Assembly: GCF_008364685.1 (NCBI RefSeq)
Contig: NZ_VTTL01000005.1
Location: forward strand, 310,001 to 374,000
From: Xanthobacter oligotrophicus
GTDB taxonomy: Bacteria > Pseudomonadota > Alphaproteobacteria > Rhizobiales > Xanthobacteraceae
Direction: 5' to 3'
DNA: 64,000 nt
Made by a program: the position numbers and the translations under genes. Positions 1 to 8,411 of the stretch are shown in pieces. The notes beneath the pieces are model-generated. The model did not search any database, was not told the DNA's origin, and worked only from the letters and a program-made list of their open reading frames with translations. Every line of letters begins with the position of its first letter. The stretch's first letter is position 1.

Positions 1-149
1 ATGGCGCTCCACACGGTGGCGACCCGCGCTTCGTCGAGGGAGGGGGGCGGCAGCTCTTCCGTGCGTAGGGCCGCTGCGCCGGGGCCGACGGTCCACAGTG
101 CCCGGCCCTCGACGGATTTGAGACATTTTGACGCATCAAGGGCTGTCAT
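1..149 (-). CDS. Zinc-dependent alcohol dehydrogenase-like (MDR) protein, N-terminal fragment
   Basis: Only the first 49 or so codons are present; the gene continues leftward off the window. From the ATG at 149 the frame reads through to base 1 with no stop. It contains the stretch ALWTVGPGAAALRTEELPPP, the usual opening beta-hairpin of medium-chain dehydrogenase/reductase proteins, where a substrate-binding GroES-like fold begins. The zinc ligands and NAD(P)-binding domain would lie outside the window, so substrate and zinc use cannot be judged. It is divergent from opgH with about 100 bp between starts. The family call rests on a short conserved segment and is moderately secure. Confidence 0.6.
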   Translation of the reverse strand, partial: MTALDASKCLKSVEGRALWTVGPGAAALRTEELPPPSLDEARVATVWSA

Positions 150-254
150 GCCGTCGCTTTCGTATAGCGCTTCAGGGGTCTGCTGCGGCCTTGCTGGCGG
201 CGGGTGCGGGATGCGTTTTCAGCCTTGAGCCGGGTCCGGCAGTTGGAGCTATGC

Positions 255-2075
255 ATGTCTTCGAGGTCCGGTCCACCGCCTGAAGTGAGCCCTGCCGCCG
301 ATTTCACCCCGGCCCTGCTCCAGCCGATGGCGGCGCTCGGCCGGCGCCGGCTGTTCATGCTGGCGGCCAACGCTCTGACGCTGCTGGTGGTGCTGGCGGG
401 GGTCGCCGCGCTGGGCATCCATGGCGGATTTACCCTCGTGGATGGTCTCATCCTCCTGTGCGCCCTCGCCATAACGCCGTGGAACGCCATCGGGTTCTGG
501 AACGCGATCACCGGTCTCGCGCTGCTGCACGGGCGCCGGCGCGGGGTGGAGGCGGCGGCGCCCTTCCTCGCCCCGGAGCCGCAGGGGCCGCTCACCGCGC
601 GCACCGCCATCCTGCTCACCGTGCGCAACGAGGATCCCGCGCGCGCGCTGGCCCGCCTCAGGGCGGTGAAGGCCGACCTTGATGCCAGCGGCCACGGCGC
701 CCTGTTCGATTTCCATGTGCTCAGCGACACCTCGCGCCCCGAGATCGCGGCGGCGGAAGAGAGGGAGATGGCCGCATGGCGGAGCGAGGAGGGGGTTTCC
801 CGTATCTTCTATCGCCGTCGGCCGGAGAACACTGACTTCAAGGCCGGCAACATCCGCGATTTCTGCCTCACCGCCGGCGCGCGCTACGACTTCATGCTGC
901 CGCTGGATGCCGACAGCCTCATGGGCGCCGCCACCATCCTGCGCATGGCGCGCCTGATGGCAGCCCATCCCCGCCTCGGCATCCTGCAGAGCCTTGTGGT
1001 GGGGCTGCCGGCGAAGAGCGCCTTTGCCCGCATGTTCCAGTTCGGCATGCGCCACGGCATGCGCTGCTACACTTTGGGGGCGAGTTGGTGGGCGGGGGAG
1101 TGCGGGCCGTTCTGGGGCCATAACGCGTTGATCCGCATCACCCCGTTCCGCGCCTTTTGCCATCTGCCGCACCTGCCCGGCGCCCCGCCCCTGGGCGGCC
1201 CGATCCTATCCCATGACCAGGTGGAGGCGGCCTTGATGCGCCGCGCCGGCTACGAGGTGCGGGTGCTCCCGGTGGAGAGCGAGAGCTATGAGGAGAACCC
1301 GCCGGCCGTCACCGATTTCGTGTCGCGCGACCTGCGCTGGTGCCTCGGCAACCTACAATATCTGCGGCTGCTGGCGCAGCCCGGTTTTGGCGCCAGCCTC
1401 AAGCCCATGAGCCGGTTCCAGCTGGTCTGGGCCATCCTCATGTTCGTGACCGTGCCGGCCCATCCGCTGCTGATCGCGCTCCTGCCGTTCGCGGCGGCGC
1501 AGGCGGCGGGGATGCCGGATTATCCCGCCGGCCTCGCCATCGGCCTTTATGGCGGGATGCTGCTGATGGCGCTGGCGCCGAAGCTTGCCGGCGTCGCCGA
1601 CGTGGCGCTGACGCCGGGCGGGGTGGCGCGCTATGGCGGGGCAGGGCGCTTTGCGGCGTCGGTGGCGGTGGAGCTGGTGTTCTCGTTCCTGCTCTCGGCC
1701 ATCACCGCGCTGGCGGTGACCCTGGAGATCGCTCGCCTGTTGCTGGGCCGCGCGCGCTCCGGCTGGATGGCGCAGGCCCGCGACGGGCATGGGGTGAGCT
1801 GGATGGCGGCGGCGCGCGCCTTCTGGCCGCAGACGGTGTTCGGCCTTTCGGTGACGGCGGGGCTCGCCGTGGTGTCCCCCGGCTTGATCGTGTGGGCAGC
1901 GCCGGTGCTGGCGGGCTATGTGCTCGCCATTCCGTTCACGGTGGCCACCGCCGATCCCCGTTTTGCCCGCTTCGCGGTCAAAACCCGCCTGTGCGCCGTG
2001 CCGGAGGAGTTCGCCCCGAGCGACGTGCAGCGCATCCTTTCCGGCGAAAGCCGGCGCGAGCGGGCCGCGGCCTGA
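255..2075 (+). CDS. opgH: Glucans biosynthesis glucosyltransferase H
   Basis: Inner-membrane family-2 glycosyltransferase (606 aa from this start) that polymerises glucose from UDP-glucose into osmoregulated periplasmic glucan. A hydrophobic helix near residues 30-55 precedes a cytoplasmic catalytic domain. The domain carries LPLDADS, with the DxD-type pair at about D218/D220, and the acceptor-site motif RDLRW near residue 358. Several further membrane helices follow between about 380 and 560. The ATG at 255 has GGAG seven bases upstream and is preferred to a GTG at 204, which has no good ribosome site. The usual partner gene opgG is not adjacent: the upstream gene is a divergent dehydrogenase and the downstream gene is convergent. 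Confidence 0.88.
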   Translation: MSSRSGPPPEVSPAADFTPALLQPMAALGRRRLFMLAANALTLLVVLAGVAALGIHGGFTLVDGLILLCALAITPWNAIGFWNAITGLALLHGRRRGVEAAAPFLAPEPQGPLTARTAILLTVRNEDPARALARLRAVKADLDASGHGALFDFHVLSDTSRPEIAAAEEREMAAWRSEEGVSRIFYRRRPENTDFKAGNIRDFCLTAGARYDFMLPLDADSLMGAATILRMARLMAAHPRLGILQSLVVGLPAKSAFARMFQFGMRHGMRCYTLGASWWAGECGPFWGHNALIRITPFRAFCHLPHLPGAPPLGGPILSHDQVEAALMRRAGYEVRVLPVESESYEENPPAVTDFVSRDLRWCLGNLQYLRLLAQPGFGASLKPMSRFQLVWAILMFVTVPAHPLLIALLPFAAAQAAGMPDYPAGLAIGLYGGMLLMALAPKLAGVADVALTPGGVARYGGAGRFAASVAVELVFSFLLSAITALAVTLEIARLLLGRARSGWMAQARDGHGVSWMAAARAFWPQTVFGLSVTAGLAVVSPGLIVWAAPVLAGYVLAIPFTVATADPRFARFAVKTRLCAVPEEFAPSDVQRILSGESRRERAAA

Positions 2076-2248
2076 AGCTGAAGCCGTCCTGCGCGGGTGG
2101 CAGCATAGAGGCGCGGATCGGCCCAGTCAGGGTCGCGCCCGGGTGGATATCTTGATGATAGAGGGCCCCCCGGGCTGGAGGCCGGGGAGCGTTTGTTTTG
2201 CTGGAGTTTTGGGGACGGGCACGCTTCTCGCTTGCCCGTCCGTCTGGC

Positions 2249-4750
2249 TCAGCGACGAAAGCCGCCGCCGCCCCGGAAGCCGCCACCGCCGAAGCGTTCG
2301 CCGCCGCCATAGCCGCCGAAGCCCCGGTCGAAGCCGCCCGAGCCGTAACGCTCGCCGCCCTCGCCGAAGCGCTCTCCCCCGCCGTAGCTTTCGCCGCCGT
2401 AGTGCGCGCCGCCGTAGCTTGACACCCGCTGCTGGCTCACGGAGCGGGCGCGCTCCTCGTCGTCGAGGCGGCTGGTGTCGGCGGTGCGATCCACGTTCTG
2501 CCAGCCGGAGTTGGTGTGCTGTTTCCAGCCGGAATCGGTGTTCTGGTAGACATGGCCGTCGTGGTCCACGGCCACATGGCCGTTGTTCCAGGCCACCGCA
2601 TTGCCAGTCTTGACGTTGCCGGCGACGCCGCGGCTGTCCACGCTCACCTTGCCGTCATGGTCGGTAACGGCAGTCTGGGAGGCGTGGCCGGTGCCGGTGG
2701 TGGGGTTATAGCCGGCCGATTCGCGGCCTGCGGCGGCATTGCCCGTGTAGGCGTTGCCTTCCACCCCGGCGCGGGATTCGCCCCGGGCGCCGGTTGTGGG
2801 ATTGTAGCGGGCGTTCTCGGCGCCGGCGGCGTAATTGCCGGTGTAGGGATTGAACGCGGCGCCCGAGCGGCCGGTGAAGCCGGTGCCTCCCCCGGTGGTG
2901 CCGTGCCAGTCGCGGCCGGACCATTCGGTGCCGTTCCAGGTGGTGCCCCAGGCGTGGTTCACCGTGGCGGCGCCGCCCCAGCGGCCGTAGATGTTGGCCT
3001 GATTGATGTTGGTATAGCCCCAGTGGCCGCCCCACGGTCCTGCGTAGGGACCATAGCCGGCGCCCCAGTACGGACCCCAATAGGGCGTCACCGCCGCGCC
3101 CCACGGCCAGCCGGCGGCGAAGCCGAAGGCGAAGCCGTCCGCCACGCCGAGCGCGAAGCCGGCGCCGACGCCATAGGTCACCGGGCAGGACGCCCAGTAG
3201 GTGCCCACATAGCCCGGGCAGGTGTAGCCGGTGCCGTAGACCACGGTGCCGCCCGGCGCCACCACCACGCCCATGTAGCCCGGTGTATAGCCCACCACTA
3301 CCGCTTCCGGGGTGGAGGCATAGATCCGCACATAGGTGACGTAATGCAGCGGCGAGGAGACCGGGATCGTATAGATCACGTCCGGTACCACGTCGGTCAC
3401 GCGCCAGGGGCCAGTGGCGGTCTCGGCGACGAACCAGATGCCGTCGTTCACCGCATAATAGCGCTCGGTATCGAGCTGGATCACCGGGGTCGGGGTGTTG
3501 ATGGCGTAGTTGAGGCCGGTGCCGGGAATGGGCTCGAAGCGCGGCGCGCCGTCGAAGGCGACCTTCAGGGGCACGTCCCGCTTCACGGTGGCGGTCTGCG
3601 GGATGGTGGCGGCGATCACCGCCTCCTTCGCCTGCGGCGTGCCGGCCACCGAGACCAGCACGTTGGCCTTGGCATCGTTGGGCGAGATCTTCGCGAAATC
3701 CTTCGGCAGCGCGTTGCTCGCCACGAAGGCCCACGGCCCCTTGAGGTCGGGGGCACGGAACCAGCGGCCGGACAGCAGGATGTAGTAGGTGTTGGAGGTG
3801 GTCTCCATGAACACCGCGTGGTCGGCATTGTTCATGGAGAGCAGATTGGTGCCGGCCACCGGCAGCATCTGCGGCGGGCCGTTGGACTGGATCAGCTCGG
3901 CCGGCTGGGTGGCGACGAGGATGGCGGGCGCCGGGTTGATGGGCTTGCCCTTGCCGTCCAGCAGCGGATCGGCGGCCTGCTCCTGTGCCGCGGCCTTGGC
4001 GGCGGCGGAGAGCGCATCCGAAATCTGGGGGGTGAGGATCCAGGTGCCGGTGAGGTTGGGGCTTTCATACCAGTGGCCGCCGGCCTCCAGATGATAGGTG
4101 CCGGCCTCGTCGAGCAGCAGCAGCGGGCGGGTGTTGACCACGCGCTGGAAGGTGGGCGCGCCGGAGATGGGCCGCAGCACCGGCGTGCCGGCCACGGGCA
4201 CCAGCACGGTGGTGCTGGTGGCGAACAGGATCTGCGGCGGGGTGTTGTCCACCGGCTGGGACTTGAGCTTGGCCAGCTCCTGGTTCACCGCGTAGCTCGC
4301 CTGCAACTGGTCAAGCGGCACGGTCATGCCGTTGGCGGGCAGGCGCGACTGGAGGGTGGAGCGGATGAGGGAGGCCTTGGCCGGCTCGGTGGGCACCTCC
4401 ACCCCCTCGATGGAGATGGTGGCGAGGTGGACGAGGCCGGCGGGCTTGTCGACGGCGACGCGCGCCGAGAATCGCACCATGCCGTAGGTGGGGGTGCCGG
4501 ACTTGGGACCGATGGCCACCGCCGCGCGGCCGGACATCACGTCGCCGGTCCAGCTGTCGACCTGGGGCTGGTAGAGCTGGAGCACCTGATCGCCGGCGAG
4601 GGTGAAGTCCCGCGGCCACGCCAGGGGCGCCTGCTGGCCGGCTGCATCCTGCCCCTGGGGAGCTGGTGCGGGCTGGGCCTGGCCGCTTGTGCTCCAGAGC
4701 AGGGCGGCGGAGAGGACGGCGGCCGAGACGCCGGTCCAAAGTCGCGTCAT
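2249..4750 (-). CDS. Large secreted repeat protein, Gly/Tyr/Trp-rich C-terminus
   Basis: Predicted exported protein of 833 aa and unknown function. Residues 1-25 form a signal peptide ending near GQA. Three similar modules follow at about 197-240, 300-342 and 405-450. Each ends in an aromatic patch (GGHWYESPNLTGTW, SGRWFRAPDLKGPW, DGIWFVAETATGPW), which suggests repeated binding folds. Residues 480-610 are rich in Gly, Tyr, Trp and Pro. Residues 633-690 repeat an NPxTG-type motif (NPYTG, NPTTG, NAYTG, NPTTG). The last 55 residues are Gly-rich with Arg/Phe/Tyr. ATG 4750 is chosen because it starts the signal peptide and GGAAGG lies just upstream. Similar proteins in Rhizobiales are sometimes annotated as carbohydrate-binding, but I see no proof of that. 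Probably a cell-surface or matrix protein. Confidence 0.75.
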   Translation of the reverse strand: MTRLWTGVSAAVLSAALLWSTSGQAQPAPAPQGQDAAGQQAPLAWPRDFTLAGDQVLQLYQPQVDSWTGDVMSGRAAVAIGPKSGTPTYGMVRFSARVAVDKPAGLVHLATISIEGVEVPTEPAKASLIRSTLQSRLPANGMTVPLDQLQASYAVNQELAKLKSQPVDNTPPQILFATSTTVLVPVAGTPVLRPISGAPTFQRVVNTRPLLLLDEAGTYHLEAGGHWYESPNLTGTWILTPQISDALSAAAKAAAQEQAADPLLDGKGKPINPAPAILVATQPAELIQSNGPPQMLPVAGTNLLSMNNADHAVFMETTSNTYYILLSGRWFRAPDLKGPWAFVASNALPKDFAKISPNDAKANVLVSVAGTPQAKEAVIAATIPQTATVKRDVPLKVAFDGAPRFEPIPGTGLNYAINTPTPVIQLDTERYYAVNDGIWFVAETATGPWRVTDVVPDVIYTIPVSSPLHYVTYVRIYASTPEAVVVGYTPGYMGVVVAPGGTVVYGTGYTCPGYVGTYWASCPVTYGVGAGFALGVADGFAFGFAAGWPWGAAVTPYWGPYWGAGYGPYAGPWGGHWGYTNINQANIYGRWGGAATVNHAWGTTWNGTEWSGRDWHGTTGGGTGFTGRSGAAFNPYTGNYAAGAENARYNPTTGARGESRAGVEGNAYTGNAAAGRESAGYNPTTGTGHASQTAVTDHDGKVSVDSRGVAGNVKTGNAVAWNNGHVAVDHDGHVYQNTDSGWKQHTNSGWQNVDRTADTSRLDDEERARSVSQQRVSSYGGAHYGGESYGGGERFGEGGERYGSGGFDRGFGGYGGGERFGGGGFRGGGGFRR

Positions 4751-4937
4751 GAAGTCACTTCCTTCCAAGTCCGTCGGGACGGCGGGAGGACTAGCATGTT
4801 CGCAGGCAAGCGTCAGCGGTACCTTGCTGTGGCGCAAACCACCGTTCCATTCACATGTCGGTGGGCGCCGGCCCCATCCCTCTCCCGATCCCATGGGCGG
4901 ATCGGGCTGGAAGGGTCGCCGCCCGTCTGTCGGCCGG

Positions 4938-5207
4938 TCAGGCCGGTGCGCCGCAGGCGCGCTGCCACTTGAGCTGGGGGCCGTCCCAGGAGACCGATAG
5001 GGTCTTGCGGAAGGGGCAGAGGCTGCCGGTGCCGGCAGGCTCGGCGGCTGTGGTGCTCCAGTAGCCGTGCCACCGGTAGGGCGCGCCGCCGGTGGCAACC
5101 ACGGCGTCCGGGCCCACGGCCGGGAACGCCCGCACGAGGTCGCCGCCGAACAGGCTCGCTGCAACGAGCGTGGCGCCGACCATGGCGATGATGGAAGACC
5201 GTTTCAT
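4938..5207 (-). CDS. Small secreted protein of unknown function
   Basis: An 89-residue protein with a clear signal peptide (MKRSSIIAMVGATLVAASLF, cleavage probably near VRA). The mature part is about 60 residues and has two cysteines (in SLCPF and RACGA) that could form one disulfide in the periplasm. It also has several tryptophans and tyrosines. I do not recognise a family. It is transcribed in the same direction as the large secreted protein, 187 bp upstream of it, so the two could share a message, but the spacing is long. Coding status is supported by the signal peptide and the absence of a better frame. Confidence 0.55.
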   Translation of the reverse strand: MKRSSIIAMVGATLVAASLFGGDLVRAFPAVGPDAVVATGGAPYRWHGYWSTTAAEPAGTGSLCPFRKTLSVSWDGPQLKWQRACGAPA

Positions 5208-5811
5208 GGCTGTCTCTCGAACAAGTTCTCGTCAGAAGGCAGATTCGCCGGCCAGGAACACCAGAGCTGGAAGACCTGATCTGGCCGGATCCGTCTTGTC
5301 GTCGTGCCGCGTTCCCTTCACCCGAACCGCCCCCCGTTTCGCACGGCATCGCTCCGGGGATTGGCGTTTCACAGCGCGTCTCTTCGCTGGGCATAGGACG
5401 ACCCGACCCCCCGGTCGTCCCCCCAACGGAGGATGCGTGCTCGTGTCTTACGCCTGCCGACCTGAACCGGGTGCATCTGCTCGGTCAGGATTTGTTCATC
5501 TTTCCGCGAGCAGGCCCCGGACCCCACCCCGGACCCCACCCCGGACCCCATCCCGGCCCCCATGTCGCGCGCTCGCGGAAAGATACGGTGGAGAGCTCCG
5601 GTGCTTTGGGGTTGTGGGCTTGATCTTAACCCTGATGCGGATTTCGCTGGGCGGGGGCGCCGGCCTGATGAGATCTTGCGCGCCGGATCCGGATCCGATC
5701 AGGGCACCCTGCGCCCGATGGGTGAATCCGGCTCCACACTTGGGAGAGGGAGCACGCGGGCCATGCCTGAAATTCCGGGCTGACCGGTGCGCCGTTCTGG
5801 GAGGGGTAGGC
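5208..5811. other. 604-bp gap before aqpZ
   Basis: I see no convincing gene here. The gap holds a C-rich tandem repeat enclosed by an inverted repeat (5498-5584, listed separately) and otherwise GC-rich sequence. The leftward promoter of the small secreted protein should lie at the left edge. The aqpZ leader, with GGAGGGG at 5799-5805, lies at the right edge. Confidence 0.6.
5498..5584. repeat. Four 12-bp C-rich tandem repeats inside a 14-bp inverted repeat
   Basis: Unit CCCCGGACCCCA occurs exactly three times (5515-5526, 5527-5538, 5539-5550), and a degenerate fourth copy fills 5551-5562. The array is bracketed by a perfect 14-bp inverted repeat, ATCTTTCCGCGAGC at 5498-5511 and its complement at 5571-5584. 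The minus strand of the array therefore carries many GGGG tracts and could form a G-quadruplex in the loop of a hairpin. Confidence 0.85.
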
Positions 5812-6504
5812 ATGAACAAATATGTGGCCGAGTTCATCGGTACCGCCGTGCTGGTGCTGTTCGGGTGTGGTTCGGCGGTGCTGACGGGCTATGTCTCGGC
5901 GCCCATCGGCATGCTCGCCATCGCTTTTGCCTTCGGCCTTGCGGTTACCTCCATGGCCTATGGCATCGGCCATGTGTCGGGGTGCCACATCAATCCTGCG
6001 GTCACTGTCGGCGTCTGGGCGGCGGGGCGTCTGCCCACCTCCGAGGTGCCCTTCTACATCATCGCCCAGGTGCTGGGCGGCATTGCCGGCGCCGCCATCC
6101 TGTTCTTCATCGCCTCGGGCAAGCTCTCCGGCTTCGACGTGGCTAAGGCCCCCGGCCTCGGCCAGAACGGCTGGGGCGAGGGCTATGCCGGCGGCTTCGG
6201 GCTCGGCGCGGCCATCGTGGCGGAACTGGTGGGCACCTTCGTGTTCCTGGTGGTGATCCTCGGCTCCACGTCCAAGGCCGGCATCACCCAGGCGGCGGGC
6301 CTCGCCATCGGCCTGTCGCTGGTGATGATCCACATTGTGTTCATCCCGGTCACCGGCGTGTCGGTGAACCCGGCCCGCTCCATCGGCCCGGCCCTGTTCG
6401 CCGGCGGCAAGGCCATCGGCCAGCTCTGGCTGTTCATCGTGGTGCCGCTGGTGGGCGCCTATCTTGCCGGCCTGCTGTTCAAGCTGAAGGTGCTGGAGGA
6501 CTGA
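5812..6504 (+). CDS. aqpZ: Aquaporin Z
   Basis: Water channel of the MIP family (230 aa, the normal length), placed in the inner membrane with six transmembrane helices and two re-entrant loops. Both pore signatures are present: HINPAVT with the NPA triad at N61-A63, and SVNPARS with the triad at N186-A188. The arginine after the second NPA is the selectivity-filter arginine. The first NPA segment matches water-selective AqpZ rather than glycerol facilitators. ATG 5812 follows a strong GGAGGGG ribosome site. The gene stands alone, convergent with catalase across a repeat cluster and a terminator. Confidence 0.95.
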   Translation: MNKYVAEFIGTAVLVLFGCGSAVLTGYVSAPIGMLAIAFAFGLAVTSMAYGIGHVSGCHINPAVTVGVWAAGRLPTSEVPFYIIAQVLGGIAGAAILFFIASGKLSGFDVAKAPGLGQNGWGEGYAGGFGLGAAIVAELVGTFVFLVVILGSTSKAGITQAAGLAIGLSLVMIHIVFIPVTGVSVNPARSIGPALFAGGKAIGQLWLFIVVPLVGAYLAGLLFKLKVLED

Positions 6505-6518
6505 GCCTCCTCCTTCCA

Positions 6519-6641
6519 AGCCCGCGCGGCGCCTGAGCGTAGACGCAACAAGCCCGCGCGGCGTTTGAGCGAAGGCCACGTTCAGCCCGCGCGGCGCCTG
6601 AGCGTAGGCAGCGCTTGATCAGCCTGCGCGGTGCCTGAGCG
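6519..6641. repeat. Cluster of four degenerate copies of a GC-rich repeat
   Basis: A core close to AGCCCGCGCGGCGCCTGAGC begins at 6519, 6551, 6584 and 6621 (spacings 32, 33 and 37 bp). Single related copies occur at about 19545 (plus) and 26960-26977 (minus strand), so this is a dispersed element. It directly follows the aqpZ stop codon. Confidence 0.8.
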
Positions 6642-6663
6642 TCCGTGACAACGTCTGCGAATC

Positions 6664-6695
6664 AAAAAGGGGATGGGCCGGAGCCCATCCCCTTT
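6664..6695 (-). terminator. Intrinsic terminator of katA
   Basis: A perfect 13-bp stem (AAAGGGGATGGGC and its complement, 6666-6678 and 6683-6695) with a 4-base loop. Read leftward it is followed by a run of five T. It lies 51 bp beyond the catalase stop codon. A second short GC hairpin (6702-6723) lies between it and the gene. Confidence 0.85.
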
Positions 6696-6746
6696 CCGGA
6701 CGCCGGGCGGCGAACTGCCCGGCGTCCCCCGCACCTTCCCGGCCGT

Positions 6747-8252
6747 TCACTCGGCGGCGACGGGACCCGACGGATTCTTCTGCTGCTGGGCGGTCTCCGC
6801 CGCCTTCTGGCGGGTTTCGTGCTCCAGTGCCGCGCGCACCCCCGCCCCGTATTCCGGGTGGACCTGCGTAAACAGCGCGATCTGCCGGTCCGCAATCTCC
6901 TGCGGGATGCCGTACATACCCGCCGCGAGGTTGGAGAACAGGCGCGCCCGCTGGCCGGCGTCGAACAGCTCGAACAGCGCCCGCGGCTGGGAGAAGTCGT
7001 CATTGCCGATGCGGTGGTTGTAGCGCTCGGCATCGCCCGAGATCTTCAGCGGCGGCTCGGCGTATCTGGCGTCCTCCTTCGCGCCGCTGAACGAATTGGG
7101 CTCGTAATAGGCGTCGGTGCTGCCCGTCAGCTGCGGGAAGAACCGCATGGCGCCGTCCTTGTGGTAATGATGGACGGGGCACTTGGGTGCATTCACCGGC
7201 AGATGCTCGTAATGGGTGCCGATGCGGTGGCGATGCGCATCCGCATAGGAGAAGATGCGGGCCTGCAGCATCTTGTCCGGCGAGAACGAGATGCCGGGCA
7301 CGATGTTGGACGGCGAGAAGGCCGCCTGCTCGATCTCCGCGAAATAATTCTCCGGATTGCGGTTCAGCTCCAGGACGCCGAGATCGATGGGCGGATACTC
7401 GCCATGGGGCCACACCTTGGTGAGGTCGAACGGATTGTAGGAGGTCTTCTCCGCATCCAGCTCCGGCATGATCTGGACCTGCACTTTCCACTTGGGGAAG
7501 TCGCCGGCCTCGATGGCGCCGAACAGGTCTTCCTGCGTGGATTCGCGGGTGCGGCCCACCACTTCGGTGGCCTCACCGTTGGTCCAGTGCTTGTGGCCCT
7601 GCAGGGTCTTGAAGTGGAACTTCACCCAGAACCGCTCGCCCGCCGCGTTGATGAAGGAATAGGTGTGCGAGCCGTAGCCGTTCATGTTCCGCACGCCCAC
7701 GGGCAGGCCGCGGTCGGAGAACAGGATGGTGACCTGGTGCAGGCTCTCCGGCGACAGGGACCAGAAATCCCACATGGCGGTGGGCGAGCGCAGGTTGGTC
7801 TTGGGGTGGCGCTTCTGGGTGTGGATGAAGTCCGGGAACTTGTAGGGATCGCGCACGAAGAACACCGGCGTGTTGTTGCCCACCAGGTCCCAATTGCCTT
7901 CCGGCGTATAGAATTTGAGGGCGAAGCCGCGCACGTCGCGCTCGGCATCCGCCGCGCCCAGCTCGCCGGCCACGGTGGAGAAGCGGGCGATCATGGGGGT
8001 CTGCGCGCCCGGCTGGAGCGCCGTCGCCTTGGTGTACTTGGAAATGTCGCCGGTGATGGTGAGGGTACCGTGGGCGCCCCAGCCCTTGGCATGCACCACG
8101 CGCTCGGGGATACGCTCACGGTTCTGGTGCGCCAGCTTCTCAAGCAGCTGGTAGTCCTGCATCAGCACCGGGCCGCGCTCGCCCGCCGTCAGCGAGTTCT
8201 GGTTGTCGGCGATGGGGTTGCCGGCGGTGGTGGTGAGTGTGGGTCGCGTCAT
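6747..8252 (-). CDS. katA: Monofunctional haem catalase (small-subunit clade)
   Basis: Converts hydrogen peroxide to water and oxygen in the cytoplasm. At 501 aa it is the size of small-subunit catalases. The distal catalytic histidine is H54 in [11 protein letters not shown], the catalytic asparagine is N127 in [12 protein letters not shown], and the proximal haem ligand is Y336 in [12 protein letters not shown]. The start at 8252 gives the usual N-terminus with the GNP...[10 protein letters not shown] segment. The gene is divergent from oxyR across 159 bp containing candidate OxyR sites, so peroxide induction through OxyR is likely. A strong terminator follows. Confidence 0.96.
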   Translation of the reverse strand: MTRPTLTTTAGNPIADNQNSLTAGERGPVLMQDYQLLEKLAHQNRERIPERVVHAKGWGAHGTLTITGDISKYTKATALQPGAQTPMIARFSTVAGELGAADAERDVRGFALKFYTPEGNWDLVGNNTPVFFVRDPYKFPDFIHTQKRHPKTNLRSPTAMWDFWSLSPESLHQVTILFSDRGLPVGVRNMNGYGSHTYSFINAAGERFWVKFHFKTLQGHKHWTNGEATEVVGRTRESTQEDLFGAIEAGDFPKWKVQVQIMPELDAEKTSYNPFDLTKVWPHGEYPPIDLGVLELNRNPENYFAEIEQAAFSPSNIVPGISFSPDKMLQARIFSYADAHRHRIGTHYEHLPVNAPKCPVHHYHKDGAMRFFPQLTGSTDAYYEPNSFSGAKEDARYAEPPLKISGDAERYNHRIGNDDFSQPRALFELFDAGQRARLFSNLAAGMYGIPQEIADRQIALFTQVHPEYGAGVRAALEHETRQKAAETAQQQKNPSGPVAAE

Positions 8253-8371
8253 GAATGGGCTCCCTGAAAAGGCCTGAGGAACGCAAACTTGCCGGTCAGG
8301 CGTCCTGAACGGGTCCGACTCCCCGGGCGAAAACCGTGCCGCAGGATGGCCGCCTCTTGGAGTGAGTACAA

Positions 8372-8409
8372 ATCAGATTGCGTTCAAACATCGATCAGAT
8401 AATCTGATC
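8372..8409. promoter_or_regulatory. Candidate OxyR operator between katA and oxyR
   Basis: ATCAGAT occurs at 8372-8378 and again at 8394-8400, 22 bp (two helical turns) apart. A perfect 8-bp-arm palindrome, GATCAGAT-A-ATCTGATC, lies at 8393-8409. The palindrome ends two bases before the oxyR start codon. Two-turn spacing is typical for tetrameric LysR-type OxyR sites. The assignment is inferred from position and symmetry. Confidence 0.6.
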
Positions 8410-8411
8410 AG

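Noticed and set aside
1-228. A short plus-strand frame at the left edge
   Set aside because: The minus strand of the same bases encodes a recognisable MDR dehydrogenase N-terminus; the plus frame has no similarity.
2516-4972. An 818-codon plus-strand frame opposite the large secreted protein
   Set aside because: The minus-strand frame has a signal peptide, ordered repeats and a good ribosome site; this one has none and is low-complexity Gly/His/Ala.
5369-5563. Gly/Val/Ser-repeat mini-protein on the minus strand over the tandem repeat
   Set aside because: Its only notable feature is translation of the 12-bp repeat; no signal peptide, ribosome site or domain.
5092-5811. In-frame N-terminal extension of AqpZ
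   Set aside because: It crosses the tandem repeat and unrelated sequence; the ATG at 5812 has a strong ribosome site and gives the family length.
6519-6641. CRISPR-like repeat array
   Set aside because: Repeats are degenerate, spacers are only about 11-16 bp and similar to one another, and no cas gene is present.
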